Assembly (NCBI GenBank): GCA_004524445.1
Contig: SDNP01000005.1
Coordinates: 1 to 64,000, forward strand
Length of the DNA stretch: 64,000 nt
From: Candidatus Thorarchaeota archaeon
GTDB lineage: Archaea > Asgardarchaeota > Thorarchaeia > Thorarchaeales > Thorarchaeaceae
Direction: 5' to 3'
Below are positions 1 through 9,116 of the stretch, piece by piece. The number at the start of each line of letters is the position of its first letter. The first letter of the stretch is position 1. The position numbers were made by a program, and so were the translations under genes. The notes below the pieces were generated by a model. That model worked only from the letters and a program-made list of their open reading frames with translations, had not been told where the DNA came from and made no database searches.

Positions 1-259
1 TATGCTGAGTGGCATCATCACTACCAAGACCTGCTAATCCAATTACATCTTGCTGTGGCGGAAATAAGAACACCAAGACGCTTCCAGAAACAATTCCAAC
101 AATCAATGACGAACCTACAACATGAAATGCGAATGGAACAGCACGCTCTACCCAGCCGACAGGAAATGACACATAGGACTGAATTACGAGGACAAGTGCA
201 ATACTAGCCGCGCCAATGAAAAAGCCCCTCCAGCTGAAGAACTCATACTTCATTGACAT
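1..259 (-). CDS. Partial membrane protein, cut by the left edge
   Basis: An open frame reads leftwards from an ATG at 257-259 (alternative ATG at 251-253) and leaves the window after 86 codons without a stop. It starts MSMKYEFFSWRGFF and contains two hydrophobic segments, about residues 13-30 and 41-66, separated by a short loop with SFPVGWVERAVPF. The second ends at a PPQQDV turn. This is the N-terminus of an integral membrane protein; the family is not recognisable. It is divergent from the ABC operon that follows, with about 200 bases between the two starts. A plus-strand frame over the same DNA lacks a ribosome-binding site and looks like a shadow. Confidence 0.55.
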   Translation of the reverse strand, partial: MSMKYEFFSWRGFFIGAASIALVLVIQSYVSFPVGWVERAVPFAFHVVGSSLIVGIVSGSVLVFLFPPQQDVIGLAGLGSDDATQH

Positions 260-467
260 AATACCGTCTGTCACTGCCGGCTCAACTCTCTCCGATTATT
301 ATATGAACGGAGAATATCCCCACCAGATAAAGCTTTGTTTATTCATAGAAAACTCACTCTCAGTTCCTTCTTTGCCGCCGAGAGAGAATATTAGTACAAT
401 GGGTGCTCTATCAGAAAAGACTAAATGCCTAGCATGAAGAGTATAAGCAATCATGGAGGAGGAATTG

Positions 468-1169
468 ATGTCCAACGACCTCATTGTTGATCTGCGAGAA
501 GTTTCTCGAGTATACCATATGGGCGAAGTAGATGTTCATGCCCTTCGTGGGGTAGATTTGCAGGTAAATCGGGGAGAGGCAATTGCAATTATGGGCCCTA
601 GTGGGTCCGGGAAGACTACATTGCTCAATCTGATTGGAGCGCTTGATAGGCCAACTACAGGTCAGGTCATGATTGACGGAGTTGATATAACAAAAATGAC
701 GGAGAAGCAGCTAACGAAGGTCCGTCGTGATAAAATCAGTTTTGTCTTTCAATTCTTCAACCTCCTTCCTGTGTTAACAGCCTATGAAAATGTAGAGCTC
801 CCCCTCCTCATTGCGGGTGTGGAAGAAGACGCAAGGAGAGAAAGGGTTGACTATCTTTTAGAACTTGTCGGGCTTACAGAGCGTGCTGATCATCGTCCTG
901 ATGAATTGAGTGGTGGGGAGCAACAGCGGGTTGCCATATCACGAGCCCTTGCAAAGCCGCCCGGGTCAACTAGTTCTGTTGTTGTTCTTGCGGACGAACC
1001 GACGGGCGATCTCGATCAGGTAACTGGAGAGAGTGTAATGAAGCATTTGGTCAATCTCACAAAGGGAGAAGGGGGAACACTCATCACAGTCACTCATGAC
1101 CCTGAAGCGGCAGAGAGGATGGACAAAGTCTATACGATTCGTGATGGTGCGATTGTGGATGTGAAATAA
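468..1169 (+). CDS. ABC transporter ATPase, LolD/MacB type
   Basis: This 233-residue nucleotide-binding subunit belongs to the family that powers FtsX/MacB-type permeases. Walker A GPSGSGKT is at 43-50, the Q-loop Gln near 95, signature LSGGEQ at 147-152, Walker B with catalytic Glu (VLADE) near 173-177, D-loop DLD after PTG, and the switch His at 210. An ATG exists at 453, but GGAGGAGG at 456-463 sits just before the ATG at 468, so that start is preferred. A short loop (PPGSTSS) between the signature helix and Walker B is longer than usual. It is the first gene of a four-gene cluster with two large FtsX-like permeases and a second ATPase. Energising those permeases is inferred from context; the substrate is unknown. 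Confidence 0.9.
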   Translation: MSNDLIVDLREVSRVYHMGEVDVHALRGVDLQVNRGEAIAIMGPSGSGKTTLLNLIGALDRPTTGQVMIDGVDITKMTEKQLTKVRRDKISFVFQFFNLLPVLTAYENVELPLLIAGVEEDARRERVDYLLELVGLTERADHRPDELSGGEQQRVAISRALAKPPGSTSSVVVLADEPTGDLDQVTGESVMKHLVNLTKGEGGTLITVTHDPEAAERMDKVYTIRDGAIVDVK

Positions 1170-1180
1170 GAGGGTAGAAT

Positions 1181-3991
1181 ATGTCAGCTGTTCCAGTGGG
1201 ATATGAAGCATTTTCAAATATGAGAAGAAAGGGAGTTACGCTCCTAAGCATACTTCTAGCCACCTCAATGGTAATGGGCATTTTTGTCTACGTCGACTCT
1301 TACTCAGTTTATGAATGGGATAATCAGATGGGACAAGTGGGTCCAATCGCCATGTCAGTTCAAGGTCCGGGAATCGCCGCGATGGTTGACGAAGTGAAGG
1401 CTATCGACGGGGTCACGGTTGCAGAATCTATAAGGGGAGTCCACACGGAGTTGCTGGACGTAAATGTGTCCGGAAATAACGGATATGAGTACGAAAGAGG
1501 CATTTGGGGGCTCATTCAAGCACCCAATCAATCGTATATTGAAGCATTTCCTGATGCGTTTACATACCTCGAAGGTCGCCCATCGGAATCAGACAGTGAG
1601 ATCGCAATTCATGAGGCAGCGATGGAACAAATGGATTGGCAATTAGGGGGTGCTGTTAATTTCACATACTGGATTGGTAGTAACTGGGAACGAGAAAGAG
1701 CAGGCAAAATACTTGAGATTGTGGGTATCTATTCACATTACACTGACGCGTACAGCTCCGAATACTACTACTTTGACTTCTACAACAGCCCATTAGCACT
1801 AGTCAATGACAGCAATATATTTGGAACAAATATTGAAAGGCGAGTTGACCTTGATGTTGATCGTAGCCAGCTTTCACCATTCGACGCCCGGGCATCATTG
1901 ACATTCACACAGAATATTGCTGAGGAAATCAAGAGATTCGATAACTGGTATCCGGAACATAGAAGATACTCGGACTACAATGTAAACAACCGAATTGGGA
2001 GCAGAATCAGCTATTTCATGAGTTGGGTCTTGATGCAGAGAATAAGCCAAATTGGAAGGACAACCGGCGTATTTCTATTGCTTATTCTAGTGCTGTTCCT
2101 AACTATTAGGCACAATGTGAACGAACGCAAATTCGAGATGAATATGCTCGTGTCAAGAGGTGCCTCGGAAGGAGACCTAAACAAAATCATTTTCCGCGAG
2201 ATTGTGATTCTCTCTGCGTTAGGCACGGGGCTAGGTTTAGGTGTCGGAGCAATATTCAGTAGAATTGCAAGTATGGCCACAGGATTCTTTCAGTTTAGTC
2301 CAATATTATTCTTCACTGAACCACTCTTGATTACCGTCGATTCAATAATCATAGCTGTCTTGATTGGATTTACGCTACCAGTTGCTACCTACATTCTCTA
2401 TAGAATGGTTTACAAGATGAGAGATGTGGTCACAGAAAGCAAAGGAAAGCTCGCAAAGCTGTCAAGGGGGCTTCGAATGATAAGGTGGGATGCCCTACTG
2501 CTCTCGCTCTCCATTCTGCTCATGATGTTGGTTTACACATCTGACATTGGCGTCCAATATAATCCATTTTTTGGCATGATCTTGGCCATAACCCCGCTCA
2601 CCATCTTCATCAGCTTAGGAAGTCTTACTATCAAACTAGTGAGGAAAGGTGCTGATTTCTTATCAAGACACATGCACAAGTTGGCTGGTGATATATCTGC
2701 GAATATTGGCGTAAGAAGGATCGGAAGAGGTGCCTCATCAGCAGGTCCAGCGATTCTTGTCCTCGTTCTAGCTATTAGCTTGTCCTGGACTAATTCGGTT
2801 ATTGGTGCATCCTTGCCTGTAACAAAAGAAAACCATGCACGTTTTGCATTTGGCGGCGACCTTTCATTTCATCTTGACACCAGTTATCAGACATCATGGG
2901 ACAATTTCACAGCCAATGTTTCCATTCATCCCCAGGTCACAGCAGTATCTCAACTATCAGTTGCTAATCTTTACCTCTCTGCGGGGGCATCGGATGAGGT
3001 CCAAGTCGTTGCAATGAATCCAGATAGCTACCTGAATGTTGGTTACGACTATTTGGGAGCTCCCTTGGAGAATTCCACATTGAAACCAATGTTAGATACT
3101 CTGAGTTCGTCATCTACTGGAGCAATCATTACTGAAGATATAGCCGAAGATTATGAAGTATCTGTTGGAGATACACTGAGAGGCTTTACAATTACGGGAG
3201 AAGATGTAGAGCAAGTGTTTGTGTTCACCATCATTGGCATCACTGCAGCTCTATCCGATGCAACACTGACTGATACTGGGACAGCCCAGGATGACCCCTG
3301 GTGGTGGAGACCAACTGAGGTTGGAGCTACGACCATCTGGGTCAACAGGGACTATATGATGAGTCAATACGACCTTGTGAATAACTCGCAAAATATCCTG
3401 TGTACTCGAGTCATTGACGGGGCAAATACAACGACTGTTATGCACGATATCCTCAATATGTCATCTAGTCCACCGATTCGCCCAGACGGATTTGCCTCTG
3501 TTTCCCTTGAAGTATCGACCTACCTATCTCAGACTGCATTTCAAATAGACAGATCAGTTGATACGATGCTGACGGTAGCAACCACTGCAATAATCTTAGG
3601 AGGCTTTGTAATCTATGCCTTTGAGGGAATCCGAAATAGAAGAAGGGAAATTGCTCTCCTGAGAGCTATGGGAGCAGACAGAAGAGATGTACTTAAGGTT
3701 CAAGCAGCAGAAATGCTGGTGCTAATGTTTATTGGACTAATTCTCTTGATTGGATATTCACCGCTTCTTATCGCAAATACATTGATGACATATTCTACAA
3801 CAACATTCATTTTCCCTGTGAGCATCTATGCTGTGATTCCTTACCTGCAATTGGGAATTATCTTCATATTCTTCACTGCAATGGTGAGCATATTCATCAT
3901 AGCAGTAGCTGCGCTAAGTACAAGGGTTAAGCTATCTGAAGCATTGAATGCTGCATGGGCCGAAACGGGTATCATATGGGGTGAGCAGTAA
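1181..3991 (+). CDS. Large FtsX-like ABC permease (first)
   Basis: 936 residues. One transmembrane segment lies near the N-terminus (about 20-38), followed by an extracytoplasmic domain to about 290. Helices follow at about 293-310, 339-362, 380-412, 437-455 and 464-487. A second half has a helix at about 522-544, a second outer domain (550-790), and helices near 796-815, 844-866 and 887-913. This is the duplicated FtsX/MacB_PCD layout. The motif RRREIALLRAMGADRRDV after helix 796-815 is the typical FtsX coupling region. The start follows the first ATPase by 11 bases and the stop directly abuts the next permease. Likely a mechanotransmitting or lipid/protein-handling ABC permease; the cargo cannot be read from sequence. 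Confidence 0.85.
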   Translation: MSAVPVGYEAFSNMRRKGVTLLSILLATSMVMGIFVYVDSYSVYEWDNQMGQVGPIAMSVQGPGIAAMVDEVKAIDGVTVAESIRGVHTELLDVNVSGNNGYEYERGIWGLIQAPNQSYIEAFPDAFTYLEGRPSESDSEIAIHEAAMEQMDWQLGGAVNFTYWIGSNWERERAGKILEIVGIYSHYTDAYSSEYYYFDFYNSPLALVNDSNIFGTNIERRVDLDVDRSQLSPFDARASLTFTQNIAEEIKRFDNWYPEHRRYSDYNVNNRIGSRISYFMSWVLMQRISQIGRTTGVFLLLILVLFLTIRHNVNERKFEMNMLVSRGASEGDLNKIIFREIVILSALGTGLGLGVGAIFSRIASMATGFFQFSPILFFTEPLLITVDSIIIAVLIGFTLPVATYILYRMVYKMRDVVTESKGKLAKLSRGLRMIRWDALLLSLSILLMMLVYTSDIGVQYNPFFGMILAITPLTIFISLGSLTIKLVRKGADFLSRHMHKLAGDISANIGVRRIGRGASSAGPAILVLVLAISLSWTNSVIGASLPVTKENHARFAFGGDLSFHLDTSYQTSWDNFTANVSIHPQVTAVSQLSVANLYLSAGASDEVQVVAMNPDSYLNVGYDYLGAPLENSTLKPMLDTLSSSSTGAIITEDIAEDYEVSVGDTLRGFTITGEDVEQVFVFTIIGITAALSDATLTDTGTAQDDPWWWRPTEVGATTIWVNRDYMMSQYDLVNNSQNILCTRVIDGANTTTVMHDILNMSSSPPIRPDGFASVSLEVSTYLSQTAFQIDRSVDTMLTVATTAIILGGFVIYAFEGIRNRRREIALLRAMGADRRDVLKVQAAEMLVLMFIGLILLIGYSPLLIANTLMTYSTTTFIFPVSIYAVIPYLQLGIIFIFFTAMVSIFIIAVAALSTRVKLSEALNAAWAETGIIWGEQ

Positions 3992-6814
3992 ATGTTTCTA
4001 ATCTCCCGGCTAATGTCTAGAGCTCCACAGGTGTTAGCTACATTCGTGATATTCTCATTATCAGCAGGGGTACTAGGCGGCTTGATTTTTTATGTCGATA
4101 ATGCTGCCCCAGATGTGCTGGGTAATTTCACTGAGGATACGCCATTTGACATGGAGGTTTCCATTACATCGTCATTCTATGACCAAAACACCACATCCAT
4201 CTACGATGTCAGGAGCTCGATGACCTCTGAAGCTATTGTCGATGATTTGGAGAAGGTCAGTTTCATAGATACCTATTATGAAGATGAAGATTATACCGAT
4301 TGGAGATACGAAAACCGAATCTACATTGGAGTAGAAGAATCATTTTTCGAAGAATTTCCGAATGCTATTGAAACAAATGCAGACCACTCGTTGCTTACTG
4401 ATGAAACCTGCTTCGTAGAACAAAACACGATGGACCGACTAGGACTCGAGATTGGTGATGATTATACCGCGTATGTGACCTACTGGTCACCGGACGTAGG
4501 TAGAGTTGAGTATAGTGAAACGTATGAGATTGTTGGAGCGTTCGATTCCAATATCTTCATGGATGAGTATTGGTGGTATTCTGGGCAGGAGCTAATTAGT
4601 CGTCTTCAGATGCTCACAACTACTGAAGGTCTAGCCTCACGATTTGACGAGCTCCCTTACGGTGAATACTCAGGAATACGAGAGGCCTATTGGCTGAATC
4701 TCGACAAAGCATGGATACTCGGCGAAGACCCTGCTCTTCTCATGGAGGAACTCGATAATCTAAGGAAACGCATAGAGCAAGCAGCATTGCCATATGCATA
4801 TGTTTCAGATTATGAGATACTTGACGCCGTAAGAGATTACGTTGCATGGGCAACTGCTATGCGAGCTATTGCAATCTCATTTTCCATCCCCAGTATTGTC
4901 ATGGGAGTGATGTTGGTATACTACACTTCAAACCTATTGGCTGATGAGAGAAGGAAGGACATTGGAACCCTAAAGACGAGAGGCGGGTCCGGATGGCAGG
5001 CATTCAAATGGATAATTAGTAGCTCACTATTAACAGCAACAATAGGGAGTCTCGGTGCTATTGGAACTGGTGCTGTTGCGGCATATCTATCTAGTGCAGT
5101 TAAGCTATTCTTCATATTTGACTTGACACAGCTTACCGGTCTAGAATTCCTGCTTTATCCTCAATCTCTGGCGATAGTATTCGGTTTTTCATTTGGTGTC
5201 GGTATTTTGGTTTCATTACCAATAGCTATCAAGTCATTTCTAATGTCATCAACCGAGGCCCATAGCACAATTGAACGAGAAATACTTCTCGAAGAAGAAA
5301 AAATGGGAAGCCCATGGATTGATTTGGTTGTAATAGCAATCTCCGGCTACGCCACCTTGCAGACTGTAATGTATACATCAATGTTCAGTTACTATGGACT
5401 TTCGGTTCTTGGCATGCTCATTGTACTTGTTCCGTTTCTCGCAGGATTCATCGTGGGATTTGCTAGGCTTCTATCCAGACCAGTGGCTTCTATCAAGGAA
5501 AAGGTTCTCAAGAGGATAAAATTGGATGTATTCCGCGTAGGATCAAGAGTAATGAGCAGGACTGTAGCGCTATTCAAGAAAAGCGAGTCCATGGGCGTAA
5601 TGTTTGTTGCAATGGTGTTTGCTGCGGGCGTCTTTTCCTCCGTATCCGCTTATACTGGACATAATCATATGATTGAAACTTTCAAGTTCCAAGTGGGCTC
5701 CGATGTCACAGTCGATGTGAAAACTGGATTGAACAACGTGACTACCGCCGTCATTGGCAATATTTCTTCAGTTGAAGGGGTCTCTCACGTAAGTGCGGTC
5801 CTAACTGTCACCGGTGCGGTTACGTATTACACTGCTGATCAAGACAACTTCCGAAGATGGAGGAATGAAAGTATAACTGTTTATGCCGCGCAACCGGACT
5901 CATGGTATGATGCTGGATTCTGGCTGCCATATTTCACTAATTCATTACCCCCACAGGAAGCATTACGTCTGATGTCAGAAAACTATACCAATGTTCTTTC
6001 TTCATTCAGACCAGTTGAGGAATATAGTGGATATACGCCAGTTTACGGAGATAGCATCACTGTGCGGCTAAAGGGTGATGGATGGTATAATACATCCGAA
6101 TGTAGTATTGTTGACATAATGGCGGATCCAGGAGTATATACTTCCACAACTTACTTGCCCGGAATGCCCAATACTCGTCAGTTTGTCGTCATGGGTCTTG
6201 ACTATGTTCACGACTGCCTGAACACAACAGAAGTGACACGGTTTCTCATCAATCTAGAAGACCCCTCAGAATATGAAACGGTTATGGATCGACTCTATGA
6301 GCTCGCGCCAAACAGCTTTTCGTCCATTGAATCGCCTTATAGCGATATTAATGCCGCAATTGAATCAAATGCTGGGCAATCAATTCATGGAATCTACACA
6401 ATGAATGTGGTATTTACTCTGATATTCCTATCAGCTGGCATGTTCATTGTTTCATTGATGAGAGCTAACAACCTGAGCAAACAGTTTTCAATTCTCCGGG
6501 CTTTGGGTACCGAAGATAGATCCATCACAGCCTCGGTCCTTGTAGATACGAGCATTGGATTATCGATTGCAGCAGTAATTGGTGCATTTCTGGGCTTTGT
6601 CCTTTCAGGATTCATCATCAATATGCCCATTGTCTATTTTGGAGCAGAAACAGCTAGACTCTGGGCTCGGTTGCCGGTGACCATAGTAATACCCGGCTTG
6701 GTCTTGAGCGGTATCATTATTGCGAGTTTCTCGTTTTCGCTGATAGCTACCTATGTCGTAATACGAAGAACGCTAGACAAGAACATAGCAGAAGACATTC
6801 AATATATGGAGTGA
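3992..6814 (+). CDS. Large FtsX-like ABC permease (second)
   Basis: 940 residues with the same double-FtsX plan as the preceding gene: a helix at about 11-37, an outer domain to 285, helices near 286-315, 338-368, 392-416, 441-463 and 467-491. A second block starts with a helix at 534-556, then an outer domain to 800 and helices at 804-824, 849-876 and 895-923. The motif LSKQFSILRALGTEDRSI matches the FtsX coupling segment. The ATG begins on the base after the upstream TAA, and the stop overlaps the next ATPase, so the permeases and ATPase are probably translationally coupled. The two permeases share a plan but are clearly diverged, which fits a heterodimer. Confidence 0.85.
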   Translation: MFLISRLMSRAPQVLATFVIFSLSAGVLGGLIFYVDNAAPDVLGNFTEDTPFDMEVSITSSFYDQNTTSIYDVRSSMTSEAIVDDLEKVSFIDTYYEDEDYTDWRYENRIYIGVEESFFEEFPNAIETNADHSLLTDETCFVEQNTMDRLGLEIGDDYTAYVTYWSPDVGRVEYSETYEIVGAFDSNIFMDEYWWYSGQELISRLQMLTTTEGLASRFDELPYGEYSGIREAYWLNLDKAWILGEDPALLMEELDNLRKRIEQAALPYAYVSDYEILDAVRDYVAWATAMRAIAISFSIPSIVMGVMLVYYTSNLLADERRKDIGTLKTRGGSGWQAFKWIISSSLLTATIGSLGAIGTGAVAAYLSSAVKLFFIFDLTQLTGLEFLLYPQSLAIVFGFSFGVGILVSLPIAIKSFLMSSTEAHSTIEREILLEEEKMGSPWIDLVVIAISGYATLQTVMYTSMFSYYGLSVLGMLIVLVPFLAGFIVGFARLLSRPVASIKEKVLKRIKLDVFRVGSRVMSRTVALFKKSESMGVMFVAMVFAAGVFSSVSAYTGHNHMIETFKFQVGSDVTVDVKTGLNNVTTAVIGNISSVEGVSHVSAVLTVTGAVTYYTADQDNFRRWRNESITVYAAQPDSWYDAGFWLPYFTNSLPPQEALRLMSENYTNVLSSFRPVEEYSGYTPVYGDSITVRLKGDGWYNTSECSIVDIMADPGVYTSTTYLPGMPNTRQFVVMGLDYVHDCLNTTEVTRFLINLEDPSEYETVMDRLYELAPNSFSSIESPYSDINAAIESNAGQSIHGIYTMNVVFTLIFLSAGMFIVSLMRANNLSKQFSILRALGTEDRSITASVLVDTSIGLSIAAVIGAFLGFVLSGFIINMPIVYFGAETARLWARLPVTIVIPGLVLSGIIIASFSFSLIATYVVIRRTLDKNIAEDIQYME

Positions 6815-7695
6815 AACACTTGACTGAAAATATCGAAGAAGTTGCAGAAGAGTATAAGCTTGTAGTAAGGGATTTGATGAAGGTCTATCGTAGAGGAATG
6901 AAAGAGGTAATTGCTCTTAGAGGTCTGGATTTTGAAGTTGAGGAATCCGAATTTCTTTCCATTATCGGACCATCTGGTTCAGGGAAGTCCACCCTTCTGA
7001 AAATGCTTGGAGCTTTAGATAAGCCAACTGCAGGAACAATATTGTTTGATGGACATAGTGTCACTCTCCTCGATGATCGTCGAGCCATGCTATATCGGAG
7101 ACAGAAGGTTGGCTTTGTGTGGCAAACGGGAAATCTTGTTCCCGGACTCACTGCAATAGAGAATGTCAAGCTGCCCATGAAACTTGCAGGAGCACCTAAG
7201 GACAAAGCAGAGGAACGTGCAAAGATGTTGCTGGAATCAGTAGGAATGCTTCCACGGAAGAACCACAAGCCGCACCAGATGTCTGGTGGCGAGAATCAGC
7301 GAACAGCAATATGCGTCGCATTGGCTAATAAACCAGAATTATTGCTGGCGGACGAACTGACTGGTGAACTGGATACTGAAACTGCTGAAATTGTAATGGA
7401 AACTCTGAAACAGATGAACAAGGAGTTTGGGACCACAATTATCAACGTTACACATAATCCTAGGGTGGCTGCTTACGCTGGCAGAGTGCTGAGAATCCGG
7501 GATGGTCTCATAGAAGGCCAGCAGCACACGCTTTACGGTGATATCAGTGAGGTAGATGCAAAAGGCAGAATGGTACTTCCTGACACCATTAGACGCCTTG
7601 CAGGCATAAAAAAGCGGGTGGTACTACAGGCCACATCTGAAGGCATTTTAATCAAGCCACTAGATACAGAAAATTTCGAAAATGAAGAAGAATGA
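6811..7695 (+). CDS. ABC ATPase with C-terminal AbrB-like DNA-binding domain
   Basis: 294 residues. The ABC domain covers about 16-235: Walker A GPSGSGKS 53-60, signature MSGGEN 157-162, Walker B LLLADE 177-182 followed by LTGELD (Leu where Pro is usual), and H-loop His 215. After the ABC domain, residues about 245-285 read EVDAKGRMVLPDTIRRLAGI and continue into VVLQATSEGILIKPL. That is the consensus of the SpoVT/AbrB swapped-hairpin DNA-binding domain. The acidic tail ends FENEEE. The GTG start overlaps the stop of the upstream permease (GTGA). The ABC call is firm and the AbrB-like call is strong by motif. Feedback control of its own operon is an inference. Confidence 0.88.
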   Translation: MKHLTENIEEVAEEYKLVVRDLMKVYRRGMKEVIALRGLDFEVEESEFLSIIGPSGSGKSTLLKMLGALDKPTAGTILFDGHSVTLLDDRRAMLYRRQKVGFVWQTGNLVPGLTAIENVKLPMKLAGAPKDKAEERAKMLLESVGMLPRKNHKPHQMSGGENQRTAICVALANKPELLLADELTGELDTETAEIVMETLKQMNKEFGTTIINVTHNPRVAAYAGRVLRIRDGLIEGQQHTLYGDISEVDAKGRMVLPDTIRRLAGIKKRVVLQATSEGILIKPLDTENFENEEE

Positions 7696-7767
7696 TTGCT
7701 GTATTACTCCGCATCGATTTGAAAACTCCTAAATAGATTTTCAGTATTCACCAAAAGGGGGTATTCA

Positions 7768-8034
7768 TTGGATGAAGCAGAGCTACCCTGGTCATATTAT
7801 GCCTCAATAGGAACTTCTGGACTATTCTTCTTCTCTTTGAATATGTACATTTTCACCGAGTGGCTCCCGCACCCTCTTCAAAGTCCTCTATGGCTAGTCC
7901 CGACTATTGGAGGATTTGTTGGACTCATCTATTCTATAAGAATGGTGAAAATCCATCAAGCAGAGCTAATATCCCAAAAAAAGGTCCGAAGAATAGTAGG
8001 CCATTTCCTTATCTCACTCGGGTGCCCTCATTGA
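7768..8034 (+). CDS. Small two-helix membrane protein
   Basis: 88 codons from a TTG at 7768, preceded by AAGGGGGT, a good ribosome-binding site. Two hydrophobic stretches (about 9-28 and 39-57) are joined by a loop with EWLPHPLQSPLW, and a basic C-terminus follows. No family is recognised. It lies 73 bases after the ABC operon on the same strand. Its 3' end overlaps the stop of the convergent MscS gene by about 20 bases. The ribosome-binding site and membrane-protein composition support a real gene; the lack of an ATG keeps confidence moderate. Confidence 0.5.
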   Translation: MDEAELPWSYYASIGTSGLFFFSLNMYIFTEWLPHPLQSPLWLVPTIGGFVGLIYSIRMVKIHQAELISQKKVRRIVGHFLISLGCPH

Positions 8035-8973
8035 TTCCTCGTCTGCTTCTAATTCCTCTTCTGTATGTTCATGTTTTTCAGCTGATGGAGGATGGCGATA
8101 TATGAAAAGCAGCTGGTCCATGAAATCCGATATGTATTCAATCAAGTCTTGTGGCTCGTCAGCCAATACAGTGAATTTGTAGATAATTGCCTGATTAGTT
8201 GTATCCCATACCTGCCAAGTAGGAGCTCCCACGAAGGTATCCGCCCATTCCTCGCAGATCTCATCGAAATTGTCCCTCGCACGCAGGTGATCAAATTGGA
8301 AGTTCAGAGTCAAATCGAAGGTGTATCGATATGCAATCTCCGTATGAGTTATGCCCTTCAGTTTAGCTAATGCAGTGGTAAGAAGTCGCCTTTCTTCCAC
8401 TTCTTTCGTTTTGAAACGGTCATGGGCTACGTCCTTTATGACATCTTTCAGTTCCACTCTGAAGTTTACAATGTCGCTATTTACTATCTTTGTATTTGGG
8501 ATTCTCAAACGAGTTTCATCGGGCTTCAGAATCTTTGTGTAATTCAGTGTGATGCCGGTGACAATGCCTTCATCTTGCCCTATTCGAACATAATCCCCTA
8601 CCCGGAATGGCCGCGCAATCAGAATGTAGAGCCCAGTCACCATGCCAGACACAGCTTGTGCAACAGCTAGACCTATAGCAGCTCCTATAAGAGTAGAGAA
8701 AGAAACAAGAGTTCCCAAATCGGGACCAAATGAATTTACAATCAATATTGCTGCCACCACAACGAAGAGAAGTCTGAAAACAATGACTATGCCTGTTCTG
8801 GCCTCTCCAGAGAGTCCGTATTGTCTTAGACGCCTTGAGATACCTCTGGTCGAAATTGCGTAGATAATCAGCAGTATTATCAGCTCAGCGGCAAGTAAAA
8901 GGAATGGCTGCACCAGCGACAGATTCGAAATAATGAATCCAATCGGATCTTCCAGAAATTCAAGAATTTGCAT
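8014..8973 (-). CDS. MscS-family mechanosensitive ion channel
   Basis: 319 residues. Three transmembrane segments at about 21-41, 60-80 and 88-118; the third is Gly/Ala-rich (LIGAAIGLAVAQAVSGMVTG) as in the pore-lining TM3 of MscS. The MscS beta domain follows directly (RPFRVGDYVRIGQDEGIV, then LRIPNTKIVNSDIVNF), and then an alpha/beta domain to the C-terminus. The acidic tail (HTEEELEADEESM) is extra. The channel would open under membrane tension and release solutes on osmotic downshock. It stands alone, convergent with the small membrane gene. Confidence 0.93.
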   Translation of the reverse strand: MQILEFLEDPIGFIISNLSLVQPFLLLAAELIILLIIYAISTRGISRRLRQYGLSGEARTGIVIVFRLLFVVVAAILIVNSFGPDLGTLVSFSTLIGAAIGLAVAQAVSGMVTGLYILIARPFRVGDYVRIGQDEGIVTGITLNYTKILKPDETRLRIPNTKIVNSDIVNFRVELKDVIKDVAHDRFKTKEVEERRLLTTALAKLKGITHTEIAYRYTFDLTLNFQFDHLRARDNFDEICEEWADTFVGAPTWQVWDTTNQAIIYKFTVLADEPQDLIEYISDFMDQLLFIYRHPPSAEKHEHTEEELEADEESMRAPE

Positions 8974-9116
8974 TGGTGTGTTCTCCTCCGACTAAAGACT
9001 CTAAGGCAAGTCCTGTGAAACAGAGACCAGTTTTCAAGTATATCATGCTGACCGAATCTTAAGGATTTATGGGACTAGCAAAAGCGAATCACACAGTTCT
9101 ATTAATGCCCACAAAT

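Noticed and set aside
216..437. 73-codon plus-strand frame
   Set aside because: Overlaps the start of the minus-strand membrane gene, no ribosome-binding site, and non-protein-like composition.
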